A DNA stretch of 64,000 nucleotides from Aphrophora alni (taxonomy: Eukaryota; Arthropoda; Insecta; Hemiptera; Aphrophoridae), in the NCBI GenBank assembly GCA_963513935.1, contig OY740765.1, positions 148,267,830-148,331,829 on the forward strand. The letters are read 5' to 3'. A program made the translations under genes and the position numbers. Below the pieces are notes generated by a model. The model did no database searches. It saw only the letters and a list, made by a program, of their open reading frames with translations, and had not been told where the DNA came from. Below, one piece after another: positions 44,130 to 59,040 of this stretch. How positions within the stretch are numbered: the stretch's first letter is position 1; every line of letters starts with the position of its first letter.

Positions 44130-45420
44130 AAATAGAGAGAAAAAAACCTAATGCCAGTAAGTCAAGTCAATCCAAAATGGTGACGGGTGAAATTTAAAAA
44201 TATTGATCTACAACAGAATTTTTCATATAAGAAAGTCCATTTTATAACAAACAAAATTTAATGTTCTTTTTAAAGTATTTTATAATCTATAATGTTGTAA
44301 TTAAAATTCAAGTGTAAGTAGGATGGTATTATGAGTTCAGAAAAATGTATACTTTGTATTTTGTTAGAAATCAAAGGGAGTTCTTGGAGTCGGATTCTAA
44401 TGCGGGTTCAGTTTAAAAAATGCTTGTATTGACATGTAATACTAAACTAATTTATTAGTTAAATACTCTACAGTTTCGATCCAGCGAAATTCCAATGATT
44501 AGAATATAGACTTTAACATGAATTACTAAATAGCTTTACACACAGAGCTTACTCATCTTCCTAGTGCCAAAACGCCTGTGATTACGTGCTGTGATCCCTT
44601 GTAGTGAATTCTCTTCAGGAAACAATCTAATCCCATGACTGCACCCTGGTCATGTTCTCCCATCCAATAAGAGCCTTCGCCTATTCCAGTCCCTCCGTTA
44701 ATAAACCAACCTCCTTTCCTCACCACTAGGAATTTATATACTCCTCAGTTATTTGTGATGTATTGAAAGATTGCAAGTCAAGCAATTAACTAATGTTTTT
44801 ATGTTCTGACACAATGATTATTTATGCTCTGGTGTCTATCAGGTGGACTTATTACATTCTAACTTAACTTTAAATCCTAAACCTATTCTTTTTATGGAGC
44901 TTCAAGTCCATAGAAACTGTAATTATTATTATTTTGTATTAATTAAACCCATTGTCTAAGACATAGTTCAGATTCTATTTATCCATCTGGATCAACCTCA
45001 TCTTTAACATCCAACTACTTAATTTTCTCTTTGTTATCAAAATAAATCTTTAAATGTTACCAATTAGAACTTATCATTTTAGAAATTTTTCAAGTCTTAA
45101 TAATTCAAAATTACTTATTGTGGCTTCTAAATTACCACTGTACATCACAACTATTCCAAAAGAAGCAATATAATTATTCGCTTGATAAAACTAAAATTGT
45201 ATATGAAAAATGTATTTGCAGAGCAACGTTACAAAAGTTTGACAGGTCACTATTTTGGATTGGCTCAATGAACATTTTCATTTCAAAAATACTACTTAAA
45301 TTTCTATTTATCAATACTGTTAAAATTATTCATCAACTGCCTTACCATTTAACTTTTGAATTGACTTCACAATTCCTCCTAGGAGGGGGAGAGGGTAAAT
45401 ACAGTTAATATATCAAGAAA
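44130..45420. other. Intergenic sequence upstream of nothing recognised
   Basis: Lies beyond the 3' end of MCM9. A less AT-rich block at 44.53-44.72 kb is unassigned. The 96-residue frame 45118-45408 has no motif. Confidence 0.35.
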
Positions 45421-45437
45421 TCAAACTTTGATTTGTT

Positions 45438-45443
45438 TTTATT
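45438..45443 (-). promoter_or_regulatory. Candidate poly(A) signal of MCM9
   Basis: AATAAA on the minus strand, about 165 bases after the MCM9 stop codon. Confidence 0.4.
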
Positions 45444-45608
45444 CTAATTATTAACAAAAATAGAAAAGGGATTCTGAGTCTTTATGACCACACTATACAA
45501 ATACAATATTTACCATAGATCTTCAAAAACAATATTACCCAAGTATTCATTACAATCTACAACTTCACTAAAAACTTGAGAGTTCTTCACTTCTTTTTTA
45601 CTACTTCT

Positions 45609-46753
45609 TCACTTGGTTTCCTCCATATCTGAACAAATTTTTTCTATCTGAGTATCACAATAAACGGTAATGTTAAAACTCTCATTCATTTCTTTTGTAG
45701 TGTTGCCATCACCAATTTCCATATTACCATCATCGGAAGCAAATGTTTTATGTGAAAACTGTTTTAATTTACTGAAAGTATTTATACTGATTTTTTTCGT
45801 CAAAGAATGTTCACTATCTGTAGATGATATAGAACTATTTATCACGTCATCTGTTTTTTCATCATTATTTAAACGTCTACTATTATCATGCATTGTATTA
45901 TTTTCTTCACTGATACAATCTGTTTTAGATTCTTCTAAATGTTCCATAGAATGATCTTGTTTTAATTTTTTATTATTTTCTGGTGATTTAAATTCAAATT
46001 TTCTTTTTAGTCTATCTATTTTTCCTTGCATTTTATCACAACACACATCTTCAGTATTTTCTTTATTTTTTAAATTGATTGTTTTCTTCTTAATCTTTGA
46101 TTTATTAGTGTCTTTTACATTAGTTTCTATTTTTTGTAATTGTACTATATTACTTAATTCAGAAGATTCTAAATCATTTTGTTCTTCTTCTGAACTATCA
46201 TTTTGCAACTTTTTGTTAGCTTTGTTTTTATTTTTCACACTATCTTTCTTACCTGTTGAATTTTTCATTTCAAAACTAGACTCCAAAAATGTACAATCTT
46301 CATCTTTAAAAACATCCCAATCGTCATCATCAAAAGACAATTTCTCGACAGTATCAGACGAAATATCCTTTTTCTTTACTTTCTTAATCATATTATCTTT
46401 TTTTGTAGCTTTCTGATATTGTGCAACTTCATAGGCATTGCGTTCTTTAGCCTTCTGAATACTCATAAGAATTTCATTCAATTTATCTGCCATTCCAGAT
46501 GTACTAGGGAAAACTGGTTCAACCAAATTGTCTGAAATTGTTGTTGAATCAAATAAATTTTTTGAAATTTCATTTATATTTTCAGTTACTTGTGTTATAT
46601 TTTTATTCATTTCTTGATGTCTGTCATTTCTTACTACACTAGAAGTTTGGCTTAAACCATTTCCTGTTTTGTTAACATTTCTCATTTTGTGAATATATTT
46701 TCTTTCTTCTTCAAGTATATCCATTAGTCTAAGCCGTTTGAGGATTAATTCAG
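45609..46753 (-). CDS. MCM9: MCM9 terminal exon: post-AAA helix and disordered tail
   Basis: After TTATTATTTCAG. Starts [20 protein letters not shown], then about 350 residues of low-complexity charged sequence with acidic patches ([16 protein letters not shown]), basic patches ([18 protein letters not shown]) and, near the C-terminus, [20 protein letters not shown]. The last segment might correspond to the BRC-like RAD51-binding stretch reported in vertebrate MCM9, but that is inference. Ends EETK then TGA. Confidence 0.9.
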
Positions 46754-49700
46754 CTGAAATAATAAAGTTGTGGATTAAAACAAAACATATTTTAATACTT
46801 CATTAATACTACATAGAAAACTAACATTACTTAGACACATTTATACAATATATATGATTTAACTCAAATTTATTATACAGGCTCAGGTTTATAAACTATT
46901 TGAACAAATTCATTAATTATTAACTAGAAAAATAGAAGAGTTCCCGAAGGGAGTCATTTAGACGTTTTATTGTTTAGAATATTCATAAATGTTATATAGG
47001 TACCTTAAGCCGAAAGCAGGTATTACATTCACTGTTGACATGTTCAAGCCAACACACATCACATTATTGAACTACACTAAACACATATTATTGTTACTTA
47101 ATACTCTGTACACATCAATATTAAAATGGTTAAAAACACACATCCAGTCTTTAATGTGTCTGTTGGATTACTGAAATTTGACGTTTTAATGGGTGTATAT
47201 AATGTAGTTTGAATAATGTGCTGTGTTGGCTTGAAAATTCAGCCACTAAGTGGCAAAATAACTGTTGCAAATAATCAAGTAACACCTGCTATGAACTAAA
47301 GGGTATAATGAATATCAGCAGGCCATAAGGCATAATAAACAGTGCAAAAATATTGAAAAAAATTTTCTCACTCACCCCAAAACCAAATAAAAAAGAATCA
47401 AAACTAAACATCACCAAAAATGTTATTTTAGTAGTTTTCAATCAAAAAACAAAAATGAATCATCGACGTACTAAAAAATATGTTTATATGAAAGTAAGGG
47501 CCTATACTTGTGCCTGTAACATTTCGTTTTTACTGTGATGGTAACCTTGATTTTGTTTTATTCATCAAGACCGATAAAACCTTGTATTTAATGCTGGGCG
47601 CCATCATGTTTAGGAAGAATGTAATCTTGTCAAGGCAACACTTTAATAATTATTTGGACCATGGATACTAGGAAAATGTACTCAGTCAGACGAAGATATA
47701 ACTTCTGAAATATTGACATATTTATTAAAAAATAATATAAAAGAATACAAATTGAACTTAGAAAAACACATAAATCACCAATCAACAAAATGTTCATACA
47801 ATGTCCTCAGACAAAAACAAAAAAAGTTGATCTAATTTTAAATAGTCAATTAATTACTTCTGTAAGCACAAAATTATACGATGTCATGTGATGTAGATTA
47901 TAACGACAGATATGGTATGATACAATTATTGTATTGCTGACCAGATGGTTGCAAAAACAATTTTTGATTTATTAATTTTTTTCAAATTTTATTTCCAGAT
48001 GTTTAAAAGTGTTTATTTTTTGTTTTGGTTGGGTGTAAAATAATTAATTTCAGAATGACTAGCTTCAATTACTCTAAATTAATAAGCACACATTACCAAT
48101 CGTGCCCACCACTTTTTCCATTACAAAATTTTACTTTTACTTTCTCAATTTTACGAACTCTGATTGTTTTAAACATCAAATAGTCATACTTCCTACTATT
48201 TTTAAAAAAACTTAAAATTTTTAATCATGACAATGTCTAGTTTAGTTTATTGTCCTGTAAGATTTTACAATTAGCAAAAGCTATAAAACTGGTAAAATTG
48301 CCCTAAACACAAATAACTAATAATCAAAACAAAACTACTAACTAATAACACGTGTTACAGTTTAATAGGGCACATAGTCTAATATGTTTAGATTTTGTAT
48401 GGATATGAGACACAGGCTTACCTTGTAAAGTGGTCCTTGGCATTACCTAGTAAGCACACAAATAGAAAAACACAACACAAAGTTCTGAAATATTTTATAA
48501 ACACTCCTAAACACAACACAAAGTTCTGAAATATTTTATAAACACCCCTAAACACAACACAAAGTTCTGAAATATTTTATAAACACCCCTAAACACAACA
48601 CAAAGTTCTGAAATATTTTATAAACACCCCTACCCCTAATCTTAGATAAATCATCTGTTATCTTTTTCCTTTCCCAACAGACTTACTTCACATTAATATA
48701 ATTATTTAAAAAATGGAATAATAATAATAACAAAAATAATAATAAAACATTCGTCTTTTGCAACACAGATCCATCCTCTGCAACCAAATTACAACAATTT
48801 AATCTTCTTTTTATACTCTCTACTGATTGAGAAAGTGAACAGTGTTGACAAAATATTTCAGTACATTAGTGTTTTATTGTGTTTTCTATTTGTGTACTAC
48901 TAGGTAATACCACAGACCATTTCCCAAGGTAAACCTGTGTCTCCTATCCATACAAAGTTTAAAAATAATACTATACATAAAAATTCATAACACAATAATA
49001 ACTTTTTGTTTGTTTGGGTCTTAAGAAGTTCGTCAAATTTGATCAATATCGTTTGACCTGATTTTGAGAAAATCATAAATTTTAATTTTTTCTTATGGCA
49101 GCTAGCTATCTACAGTTTTTGAGTTATCAAAAAAATTAATGAAACACTGAGATATGGCCAAAATAAGCCCACATAACAAGTTTGACTAAAATTTGTCCAT
49201 GTGTTTGGGCTTTAGAGCACTGCACATATGACAGAGATCATTTTAAAAACAGATATGCATTTATGGGACCGGAAAACGAATATATCCACAAAAAACCTTG
49301 TTTTTTTTTTTTACCCATTACTTAACTTTCTTTATATTACATATATATGTAAGAAAGCAAAAAATGTAAATTATTTATAAATCATACAAAATTAATTCTG
49401 TGAATAAAAAATCAGAGAACCTTTGTATCAGCTGGTGGGGTTTCCAAGAGAGATATCACAATAATAATAAATAAAGTTACCTTGAATACTGTATTCTTCC
49501 AATGGGTCCTGAGGAAAGCGAGTATGCAATGTGTTGATATCTCCTATCAGAGCAGTTTCTTGCATACTGGATTCAATTAAAGTAACACTGACGATTGCAT
49601 CTTGTACCGTCACCTCTTTACGATACATTAGCTTGGCATGTGCTTGGGAGATCCTAAATCACAAAAACAACTATTTTAATCTTAAACCCTTTAAGTGTCA

Positions 49701-52700
49701 ATGTCTGATTTTCCAGACATTACATTTAATATGTACAAAATTCTAATTTTCCACATGTATAGGAATTTGTGCAAATAGTGGTCTGGCTGTTAAAACAAAG
49801 TTAAAAATATATAACCCTTATGATATTCCCATAATTTTACTATTGAAAAGTGAGCAAATAGTTGCAACCGTTGAAGATACAAAATACAGGGTTATCGGAA
49901 AAGATGTCCGTGATTTTGAGGTAATATAACTAAGCTTATATAGTTCAGGTACATTATCTATTTTTATACCAAAAGATACAGAAAATAATAAAGTTTGTTT
50001 ATATTTCCAAGTTAGTTTTAATATGAGCATCGTCGTTGCTTCGTAAACATATAGGGGATAGTCAATCTCAACTTGTGCTTGATTCACAACAGGTCTACGG
50101 CGGCAGTGATTCTCTCTATATAATGGCATAGATATCAGATTTTCTCAATGTTCTTAACATAACCCCAGAAGGCAATATATAGGGGTCAGATCGGGGATTC
50201 TTGGTGCCACAAAATTGGACCATTCCTTTTAATCCAACAACCAGGGTCATTGAGAACTTCATGTACATTCAGAATGTAATGGAGTGGCACTCCATTTTGC
50301 TGAAAAATAACAGTTATTTTCTCTTTTCTTTCTGTCATCAATTTGTGGAAAAACATAAAGTTCAAGTAAATGACACCTGTAATCATTTCTCAGCAAACAT
50401 GAACAGACCCATGACTCGATTACACATTATTCCACACACCACTTGTTGATCTTAGGAGAATTATGAACATACTGAAAAATTTAATTTGTGGTCGTTATAG
50501 TGTGAAAAGTTGTTTTTCACTAAACAAAAATTCGATTGGTGTAACTTTTATAATCACCTATTTCAGCAATGTCAGAAGAAAAATTCAACTCATTTAGTAA
50601 GTTCTTGCTTCATTTCAGGTTTAAGGTAGATTTTGTAAGTATGCAAAGCTGAAACATTTATAAAGCATGAACAGTTGTTTTATGAATGCCAAGTTTCCAA
50701 CTGCTTAGATAGATATTTTTTCGGGTTATGGAAGCATGACTGGCTTAAACGCTCCATGTTATCGTCCTATATGTGTGGTCGGACTGGGGATTTCTTAATG
50801 CCACATTTCCAATTTCACTAAACTGATTATACCAACGAATAATCATCTTGTCTGACAGATCTATTCAACTGGTTTAAACAAACAAAAAATTTCAAAGAAC
50901 GTCTAAAAAATCTTCATTTAGTATCTTATTTATGGAACAGACTTAGTTATGTAGCCCAAATTTGGTATATATGTTTAAACATGTGTAGAAAACATTTTTA
51001 TTTTATATGAAGCCTGTTCAAATTGGTGTCCAATTGAAATTTTTGATCATGAAATCTCCAAATTCTGTACTACGAACAAAACCACAGCAATAAATTTATT
51101 TTATTTTGGATCATAAGATAACCGAGTTGTTTACTTAAAAAAATGCTTTCTCAACACTCCTAAAATTTTGAACGGTTTGTCAAAACCAATCAACAACTCC
51201 ACATGAACATATAGGAGCACTGTGAAAATGTATGGGTGTAATTATGAAGAAATTATTGAGATTAACGAAGCTGGGAAAAGCGGAACAATGAACTTATTTT
51301 AATTATAAGATTCCTAGTGGAGATAAAAATGATATAGAAAATTTCATTTTAATTTTAACGAAATTCTCTTCTTGTTAAATTATGCTCATTTCCTGTACTC
51401 TATGTTGGCATCAATAAATTCAGAACATAAGTTATATTGTTCTTGATATAAAGGAATTGCTGAAAAGCTGGTTTCAATTGATCACAATTTTAAGATTTGC
51501 TATCACTTTTTTAATCAACTTTTATTACAGTATATATCACTTATAACAATATTCAAGGGACCTTGCTGTTTCAGTCATTGTAACTGAAAGTCGTTGCAAA
51601 CAATAAGACCGCACAGCATAATATGTAGGGAAACATTTTAAAGTAAATACTGTAGTACAAGAAACTGAATGAAACAAATTACCTTGGCTACATATATCCA
51701 ATTTTTTCTTGCACTTGGTATATAACATTCACAAAAAACACTAATACACATAACAAGAACACATTATGTTCACAAATATTAAAATACAACAGATACGTTT
51801 AAATACATGTGTGCACTCTGTCATAGTCAAGTTATAACTGAAGATAAAAGGAAGAATTGATAGCTTAAGTTATAACATTTCACATTTTTGGGTCTCTAAG
51901 TTGGGTTAGTACTTGGTTTAATATATGATGTAAGCGAGATATGACGTCGGGAAACTTGCATCATCTCTCATATTGCAATTGTATATTCGAAGCCTCATAT
52001 AGGCGGACAGACAGTGTTCCAGAATTGGTTAATGTTATAGAATCGAGAGTAAACGATTTGTATGAATGGAATATGTTAAATATTGTATCACTCAAAAATT
52101 ACAATAAATTATATGATAATTGTATTATAATACAATACTCAATACTACAAATTAAATAAATAAACATTGTAAACTTTTATAGTTTCATGTTAAATTATGA
52201 AAGAATAATTTCCCAAATTAAAACATGAGATTGCGTGTAGTGTGTTAGTGTGCCGATAAAATCGTCAGGTTATCCCTAATTGGCCCAAAATATCCACACC
52301 ATTTAGCTGTCAGTCTGGTACAGTGTACTTCTTGCAAATGCTCATCTTCCTTTGGCAAGAGTGGTGGTGTTGACTCTCTTGTCAACACAAGAACTTCTCG
52401 TTATCAGAACGATATTAATCTTCAAGAGGAACGCTTCTGATGAGCTATTCAGACTAACATAGTTTTTTGACTTGAATTTAATTAGACTTTTGTACATTTT
52501 ATTGTAGAAATTTAAGCTTCAATATATTCTTTATGTTGTTTTTAAGAAGTACTTCCATAACAGTAGTAATGTATATATATGGTTTCAGGTAATATTAATT
52601 TTTATATCTATATATGTATGTATGTTTACAGGTAAAAATATTGAAAAGAATATTAAATTTGAGTATATACAAAAAAATCTGTAATTGTTTGTGACTAGAA

Positions 52701-54891
52701 AAGTACACTTTCCTAGAAACCACAATCCTGAAAAATATTAAGTGTCTATGCTTCAAATCATAGAATGGCATCCAATAAAATTATTTAATGCTATAAATAT
52801 AAATTCGTTTTAATCCATGATTAGCAAAATTATTACAGTTGGCACCCAACATGGGGCAAGGTTGAATTTAAGTTATCTCAAAGTCGAAAAAATAGTCACA
52901 AGCAAGTTGCAAATGAAAGGTAGGTGTGGTTGTATTTGATTTATTTTAATTTCAATAATTAGGTTTGAATAAATAAGTAGATGGTTTAAACTGATAGTTT
53001 TACAAGTAATATAATAAAATAAATTGATTAAATGAAAAGGGTTAATATAGATAATGAATAGAACCAGATTTAAGTATTAGGGTTTTAATAGCATTTTTTA
53101 ATAAAAAATTTGATCAAATGGACGAGTCCATTAAACAAGTTAGGGTAGAATTATAGAATTAAAACAAGAAATTGCGGAGGTAAAACTTGAAATGAGTAGT
53201 TTCAACACTCCACCAACCAAATTAAACAAATAATTAAAATTAAATATAACCAAATAATGGCAAAAACTTAAATCAATTTAATACTAACATTAAACAAGAA
53301 ATAGATCATGCAAATGACGAGAAAACTAAAATTGCCAATGTAAAAATTACAGGGGAAATGAGAAAGTTAGAACTAAATTGTGTAGAAAGTAGGCTAATCA
53401 AAGTGGATGATTGTCTGAATAACAGATTAGGTATAAAGGGAAAAAATGAAATTAAAGAAAAAATTGTAGGGTGTGAAATTTAAAATGATGTATGTAAGGT
53501 AGTGGGGGGGGGGGCGAAAATAAAACTGAGGTTATTTTGTCCAAAGTATGTAGTGAAAAAACAAAGATAGGGAGGAAATTGAATAAGAAAATTGGTAAAG
53601 GAGAACGTAGACTAGCCTATGTTATGAAAAATGATAAAAAAGAAATAGGATATCAGTCAAGAGTAGATAAAAATAAGAAAAGTTATTTGAACAAAGGTAG
53701 AGGAGTGTGTTGTAATCCAATAGAGTTAGGGTCAGTGGTCTATTTGTATATGGAACCACTAGTATGATATAGCATGTTTATTAGGAAAAAAGTAGGAAAG
53801 GAAAATTGGTATCTTAAAACCTACAAACAGGGTAGCAAAATAAATGTAAATTCAAAAAGGAATATTGTCTTGAAAAATTGGCATACATATTTTCAATCTA
53901 AAACTAAAAAAATTGTAATCCTTAAAATTTTAACTTTAACTTGGATACTAAAGAAATGGTTGTTTTAAGATTTGAAAAATTAAAATAAACCGGGAGATTT
54001 ATAATTGGTCTAGAGAGAAGACCACGTGAGTCAAATGAATGACTGAAAATAAATATTAAAACAAGGGTAATAAAAAATTTAATATAGATTTCCAAAATAT
54101 TAATTTGAGGTATAAAATGTTAGTTGTAAAGTATAATAAATTTTAAATGATATATTGTGTTTTGAGAATGGACAGGACATGTTGTTATATGGATGGTTTA
54201 AGTTGTGTCGTGGTGCAAAGTATGTGAACAGTTTTTTGCTGACTTAGTAGATCTGAAAAGGACGCTTAATAGTGAGATCTAGTGAAGCTAACAGTCTTAG
54301 GGAAATGTTTGAGTTGGTAGGATGTGTTTTAAAAAGATTGTCTTAAGGCGGCGTCTGACGTGGTCAGACGCAATTTTGTATTAAAAACATTTTAAATATT
54401 TCAGTAGCAGTTGCATAGGAACATTCTAAGTATTAAGATGTGTGTTAAGCATTCTTAAGGTGGCATCTGACTTTGTCAGACATATTTTTTGTTAAAAGAT
54501 AGTTCAGAACAATGTAGTTGTGCTTGAGTGACTTTTGAAATGGAGAACAATTTAATTAATAAATGTTGAATAATTGTGAGAGGGAGTTTGAGATAATTGG
54601 ACGTAGTTTGTTGACTCTAGAAACAATGTTTCCAGACATAACTTTCAGTAGAAATTGGACAATGTGCGTTTGAATGGTGATTTCAAATGACAAAGTTTCA
54701 TTATGAATAATAGACATACTGTTATGGAGGTTTCATCAGGAAGTTCACAAAATCAGCAGACAGCAATGAACAATTTTCTACATCATAGCAAATTGGTAAC
54801 GGGTACTACAAAGTACTTAAAATTATATGTTGTATAAACATTTTGATTTATCACTGTTTGATATAATATTTGTAAGTTTAATATTTTTGAC

Positions 54892-54940
<49 letters not shown>

Positions 54941-57900
54941 TTACTTAGCAATTTAAAAAATTCAAAGTTGCCTAAAAGAAAGTAACAAAATTTTGTTTGA
55001 GATAAATTAATTTAAAACATAGTTAAAAAAGAAATAAGTCTATTCAACTCATATTGATGAGTAAATTTTTTCTTAGAAGTTGCAACTCAGGACTTAAAGT
55101 AAAGTTTTAAGGTTTTGAATCAAATAAAAAGCAAAATATAAATATCAAAATTAAAGATAGGATGTTTAAAACAATAAGATTGATGATAAATATATGTATT
55201 TGCTAAAAAGTAAATCAATAAATTACCATGTTCAGTTTCAGCAGAAAAAATAAGGATTTTTATTTACCAGACCACTACTGTTAGTATACTTTTAAAAGAA
55301 AAACACGATCCTGAGATTATTTTATTTCAAAGTAAATTTATATTTTCAAAATTGATGAGTTAATTCCATCTGGTGCCCATAAGCTGAGCAATTTTTTAAA
55401 ATAAACTCTTAATGTTAAACAGTGTCAATTTTAAAATTAATCAGATCATTATTTTTAAACCCTCTCGCTTTTTTATATGTTTACAAAATGTTTTAGTAAA
55501 AGAAATAATTATCAAGAAATTTAGTATTAAGAGTACAATATAAAAATGTAAATGTAACAATTAAAGTCTTAGGACAGGTTTTGTAAAAAATGTTAGATTT
55601 TCTTTGTTGCTAGTTTAAAACAAAATTATTAATGAAATAATAATTTGTAAATAAATGAAGTGTGTAGGTGTCAGCGATGTTTAATAAGTTACATTAAAGG
55701 TAAATCTCCATAATTTATTAATTAGTTTCAAATCCTACTTTAGCTGTAATAATTATTTTTAACAATGGCGTTTTGTGGGGTTATGGTATGCATGGCTGCG
55801 TCCGAATATCTCATAGATGCATACGTACCATTACCCTCGGTGTAATGTTTTGGTTAAAATATATTTACTGCTATGATAAAACTTTTTTACAATGTTTAAT
55901 TTATGATGTTCAATACAAATTTAAAATGAGCATTTTGCATTGTCATCTAAAAATACCAGTTTTGTATCTTTTTCTTCTAGATGAAACTTGTTTAAAATAT
56001 TTAGTTTATGATTTCACAATGCTAATTTAAAATGAGGATTTTGTATTGCCATCTAAAACCACCCGTTTTGTATTGCTAGGTGGTTCGCTCACATACCCAA
56101 ACTACAAACAAAGCAGCATGGACAGAGGAGACTTTGGCTGCAGCCATAGCTTCTATAGAGTGCACAAGCAATAGAGCAGCTGGCTATAAGTATGGAATAC
56201 ACGAAGCTACAATCAGGAAATGAAATAAAAAAGGATGGTTGGGTGGTCATACCATGGGAAGAAAACCTGTTCTAAGCATTGACCAAGAAAAAGACCTTTG
56301 TTCCCACTTTTTATGTTTATCTAAACTTTTTTATGGTGTTACTCTGGTAGAGCTGCTTAGAATTACTTTCGAGTATGCAGTAAAAACTAAATCAAGTACA
56401 ATTTTAACAAGACTACTAAATTAGCTAGGAAGGACTGGGCACAAGGTTTCATGAGAAGAAACCAAACCTTAAGTGTAAGAATGCCAAAACCTACCTCTTT
56501 AAGTACGATCCTTGGTTTCAATAAGTGTGAAGTAGACAGATTTTTTAATATCCTTACAGAACTGTTCAACAAATATAAATTTCAACCGTATTGTATTTTT
56601 AACGTTGATGAAACGGGAGTAACAACTGCATAGAGAACACCCTCTGCCATTGCTCCTAAAGGTCAAAAACAGGCGTGGAACAAGCTTAGAAAGAGGAAGA
56701 AATGTCACAGTGTGTTGTGCTATGAGTGTAACAGGTTTATTTACTCCTCCTATGTTTGTGTATCCCGGAGCAAGAATGTCTGCTGGACTAAGTCGAGGGA
56801 ACCTCCAGGAAGTGTCTATAAGTCTGGTTAGATGAATGAAGATGTATTCGTGGAATGGTTCAAACATTTTTTACAGTATATAAATTCAACACCTAACAAT
56901 CCTACATTACTCCTTCTAGACAATCATTCCAGTCATACATCTTTAACTGCCTACAATTTTTGTAAAGGCAATGGAATAATAGTTCTTTCCTTTCTACATC
57001 ATCGTTCTATATCCCACTAAAGACTGCTTACCTTAGAGAGTGTGCACTGTTCATGAGAAACCATCCCTATAGAAATATTGACAAAGGAGATATTCCAAAA
57101 ATATTAAAAAATACATTTGCAAAAGTTGCCAGTGTAAGTAAAACTGTATCAGGGTATGAGAAACGGGAATATTTCCCTTGAATCCTGACATTTTTTCAGA
57201 CGAAAACTTCGTTCCTGCCAGCAAAATAGTTTCAAAAGACCTTGGTATTGATGAAGACACAATGACAGAAAATTTGGACAATAGAGATACTCCGGTCGAG
57301 GTTCAAAAAGAGGCAACATGTTCCAGATCTATCAATGACGATGCCGAGGGAATGTTCCTGTAATAATTGACGACCATGAAGCAGGGTGCAGTAACATCAC
57401 CTTTGTACAAATTTCTCCACTTCCTGTTTTAACTTTGTCTCCAGGTCAAAATAAGAAAGAAAAAAAAATACAAGAACAAAACAATATTCCGTAATTTTAA
57501 CTGCAACACTCCGGAAATATTATTGGAAGTTACGGAAAAAAAGAAAGAAGAAAAACTTAAGAAAATCTCCGCAAAAGTAATAAAATTGCAGAAGATTCGT
57601 CAAAGAGGGAAAAGAAGGACACTCTTCCAAGATAGTTCCTCTGAAGATGATGATTACATAGACAATAATCAGCTTGTTTCTAGTGATGATGATGTGATTG
57701 ACCAAGCTGTATTGCCAGAAATTAGGTCTAAATTGAATGACCCTAATGACTTTTGTCTTTTCTGTGGCTAGTTCGGATAAGACAAGAATTCTGGTACAGA
57801 TGTGTTATGTGTTCGGGTTGGGTACACTCCGAGTGCAGTGTTGCGGAATCTGCAGTCAATTTTATTTTCGACTTCTGTTTAGCAAAGTAGAATTTTTAGA

Positions 57901-57992
57901 CCTAAACCTAATTACTTTTGTCATATTTTAGAAAAGAGTTCACAAGTATTTTTACAGTTTCTTAGTTGTTATATAATTGTTTCTAATATTTT

Positions 57993-58040
<48 letters not shown>

Positions 58041-58986
58041 GATTAAATTTGATTTTCGTTGTGTTTTCTTAATGCAAAGTAAGCTATACCCATTGTAATA
58101 AATAACTTTACTGTAATTTTTGTTGTTATTTTCACCCTAAATTGCATGTTGTATACATGCGTACCATTTCACTACTAAGGTAGGTAATATTACGCATGAC
58201 ATTATTTTACTTTTTTTTTTTAAATATCATTAAGAAAAGTAAATATAATTATTTCTAGCTGTGAGTATTAAATTACAAGATGAAATTAATACGTAATGAG
58301 TGTATTACAATACATATACAATGATAATTAAAAGTGTTATAGCTGTTTTAAATAAGGTGCATGCCAATACCCCTCTCTCCCCTACATTGAATGTTTAAAA
58401 TAGGTGTAATTGTTAAAGTTGTTGTGAAATAAATCAATATGATGACCCAGCAATGAACAGAGAGAGTTAAAAATAAATAAGAATGTAATTTGATGGATTT
58501 TTTTTTAGAAAAAGTAGACTAATTATTAATATATTTTCAAAACAGTAAATTTGAAATTAAGTAGATATCTAACCTACATAACTAATAATTAATAATAAAT
58601 CACATATAATGTAAATGTACCAAAAGCGTATAAATCTACGTAAAAATGAAGTAGGTAGGTAATCAGCGACATAATACAGAAAAAAAATTCTCATATATCT
58701 AGCAAGACTAGTGTGACAAAACATGGGTGGTTGGTTAAGGTATTATAGTTTAGGAATACAAGTTTTGTACAATGGTAGATAGAGGTCCTGCGGAACGAGA
58801 AGAAGCCTGTGTGGGGAGGGTAATGTTCAACGGTGGGGAGTTTAAGCGGCAGAGGGGAGGGGCTGTTCTCAGCCTTGCCTTGCTACTACTCTAATAGGAA
58901 AACATTGAGTAAACACTAAACACTTACCAATGTTAACTGTAGTTTAACAAACCAATGTTAACAAACCTTTTTAACACTGGAAACAG

Positions 58987-59040
<54 letters not shown>

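Noticed and set aside
45670..46416. Plus-strand frames of 94 and 113 residues rich in Phe, Leu and Ser
   Set aside because: Antisense shadows of the low-complexity MCM9 tail.
51537..51728. Possible extra MCM9 exon in the large intron
   Set aside because: The neighbouring exons already join in phase with continuous homology, and this frame has no MCM resemblance.
55773..56030. 85-residue frame before the pogo relic
   Set aside because: It spans a tandemly duplicated non-coding unit and has no motif.
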